From NCBI GenBank assembly GCA_029268515.1, contig JAQWNP010000001.1, forward strand, positions 186,001 through 250,000: a stretch of DNA of 64,000 bases, given 5' to 3'. A program made the translations under genes and the position numbers. The notes below the pieces were generated by a model. The model saw only the letters and a program-made list of their open reading frames with translations, was not told where the DNA came from and did no database searches. This document shows, one piece after another, positions 63,572 through 64,000 of the stretch (its first letter is position 1; every line of letters begins with the position of its first letter). The stretch is from Phycisphaerales bacterium. GTDB lineage: Bacteria > Planctomycetota > Phycisphaerae > Phycisphaerales > SM1A02.

Positions 63572-64000
63572 CTATTGATTCATCTCATTCCAGGCCGTTT
63601 CAACAATGGCATCGAGATTCTCGTACACCGGCTTCCATCCAAATGTTTTTCTAATGAGCGTGGGATCGTTGTAGAGCATGTCAGGATCTCCCGGTCGCCG
63701 CTGTTCAGTTACTGCCGGAATCGGATGCCCGGTGACACGACGACATGAATCAATCACCTCCATCACCGAATGCCCTTGCCCAATACCCACATTAAACTTC
63801 TGCATCGAACCGGGCTGCAAATGGTCCATGGCAAGCAGATGTGCTGAGATCAAATCCTCAACATGCACATAATCACGAATACAGGTTCCGTCTGGCGTCG
63901 CATAATCTGTCCCGAAGATCTTGATTTGCTCTCTCTTTCCAGCTGCGACTTCTAGACAAATTGGAATGAGGTGTGTTTCCGGCACATGGTGTTCTCCAAT
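63572..64000 (-). CDS. galE: UDP-glucose 4-epimerase GalE, C-terminal part
   Basis: The C-terminal 142 residues of an extended SDR; the gene runs off the right edge. PETHLIPICLEVA, TPDGTCIRDYVHVEDLISAHLLA and RRPGDPDMLYNDPTL are the GalE sugar-binding and C-terminal blocks, and GWKPVYENLDAI ends the fold. A start codon within the window (GTG at 63985) is only part of the ongoing frame. Convergent with moaA, eight bases apart. Confidence 0.93.
   Translation of the reverse strand: MGEHHVPETHLIPICLEVAAGKREQIKIFGTDYATPDGTCIRDYVHVEDLISAHLLAMDHLQPGSMQKFNVGIGQGHSVMEVIDSCRRVTGHPIPAVTEQRRPGDPDMLYNDPTLIRKTFGWKPVYENLDAIVETAWNEMNQ

Noticed and set aside
1-64000. Search for CRISPR arrays, insertion sequences, phage genes, tRNA and rRNA
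   Set aside because: No regularly spaced repeats, transposase-like or phage-like products, or tRNA/rRNA motifs other than the tmRNA tRNA-like ends were seen.

Overview
The window reads as one bacterial chromosome segment, most likely from a marine planctomycete of the Phycisphaerae type. This is inferred from gene content: tandem prepilin-like proteins of the planctomycete H-X9-DG style, a dockerin-type secreted protein, a Ser/Thr kinase with a GspE-like N-terminal region, many sulfotransferases, an LPS pathway and a SufBCDSU-SufT system. Base composition looks even, near 50% GC. No insertion sequence, phage gene, CRISPR array, rRNA or tRNA was seen. The only recognisable stable RNA gene is tmRNA.

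Layout. 1-3.3 kb (minus): LPS inner-core/lipid A genes (hldE fragment, lpxK, a small membrane protein, maf, a family 9 heptosyltransferase). 3.5-8.3 kb: Ser/Thr kinase, RidA, an 860-bp gap with a candidate structured RNA, and two tandem prepilin-like proteins ending in a strong terminator. 8.4-18 kb: the NfeD-NfeD-FloA membrane group, an LPG-synthase-type membrane protein that seems to start at CUG, a DegT aminotransferase with PlsC, and two tandem DUF21/CBS proteins. 18-26.7 kb: a secreted repeat protein, penicillin-acylase-type hydrolase, recJ, adk with an ABC-2 exporter, and ssrA. 26.7-52.1 kb: a 25-kb accessory glycan locus. 52.6-64 kb: lhgO, a receiver-like protein, an A-type Fe-S carrier divergent from sufBCDSU-sufT-Rieske, a dockerin protein, a CBM9-like lipoprotein, moaA and the end of galE.

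The glycan locus is the unusual part. It has two glycosyltransferases with Cys clusters, a third very large glycosyltransferase-like protein, two NAD-dependent sugar epimerases and an AsnB-type amidotransferase. It also has three sulfotransferases (one fused to a methyltransferase, one with a C-terminal membrane anchor) and three RHDVD-type polysaccharide-deacetylase-like proteins, two of them fused to degenerate SGNH-like domains. Two more very large proteins form a paired family I cannot name. Finally, there is an ABC-exporter-shaped protein whose nucleotide-binding domain has lost every catalytic motif. Together they suggest synthesis and modification (deacetylation, sulfation, methylation, amidation) of a surface glycan, in two long minus-strand operons separated by a short divergent plus-strand pair. 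Function is inferred from families and context only.
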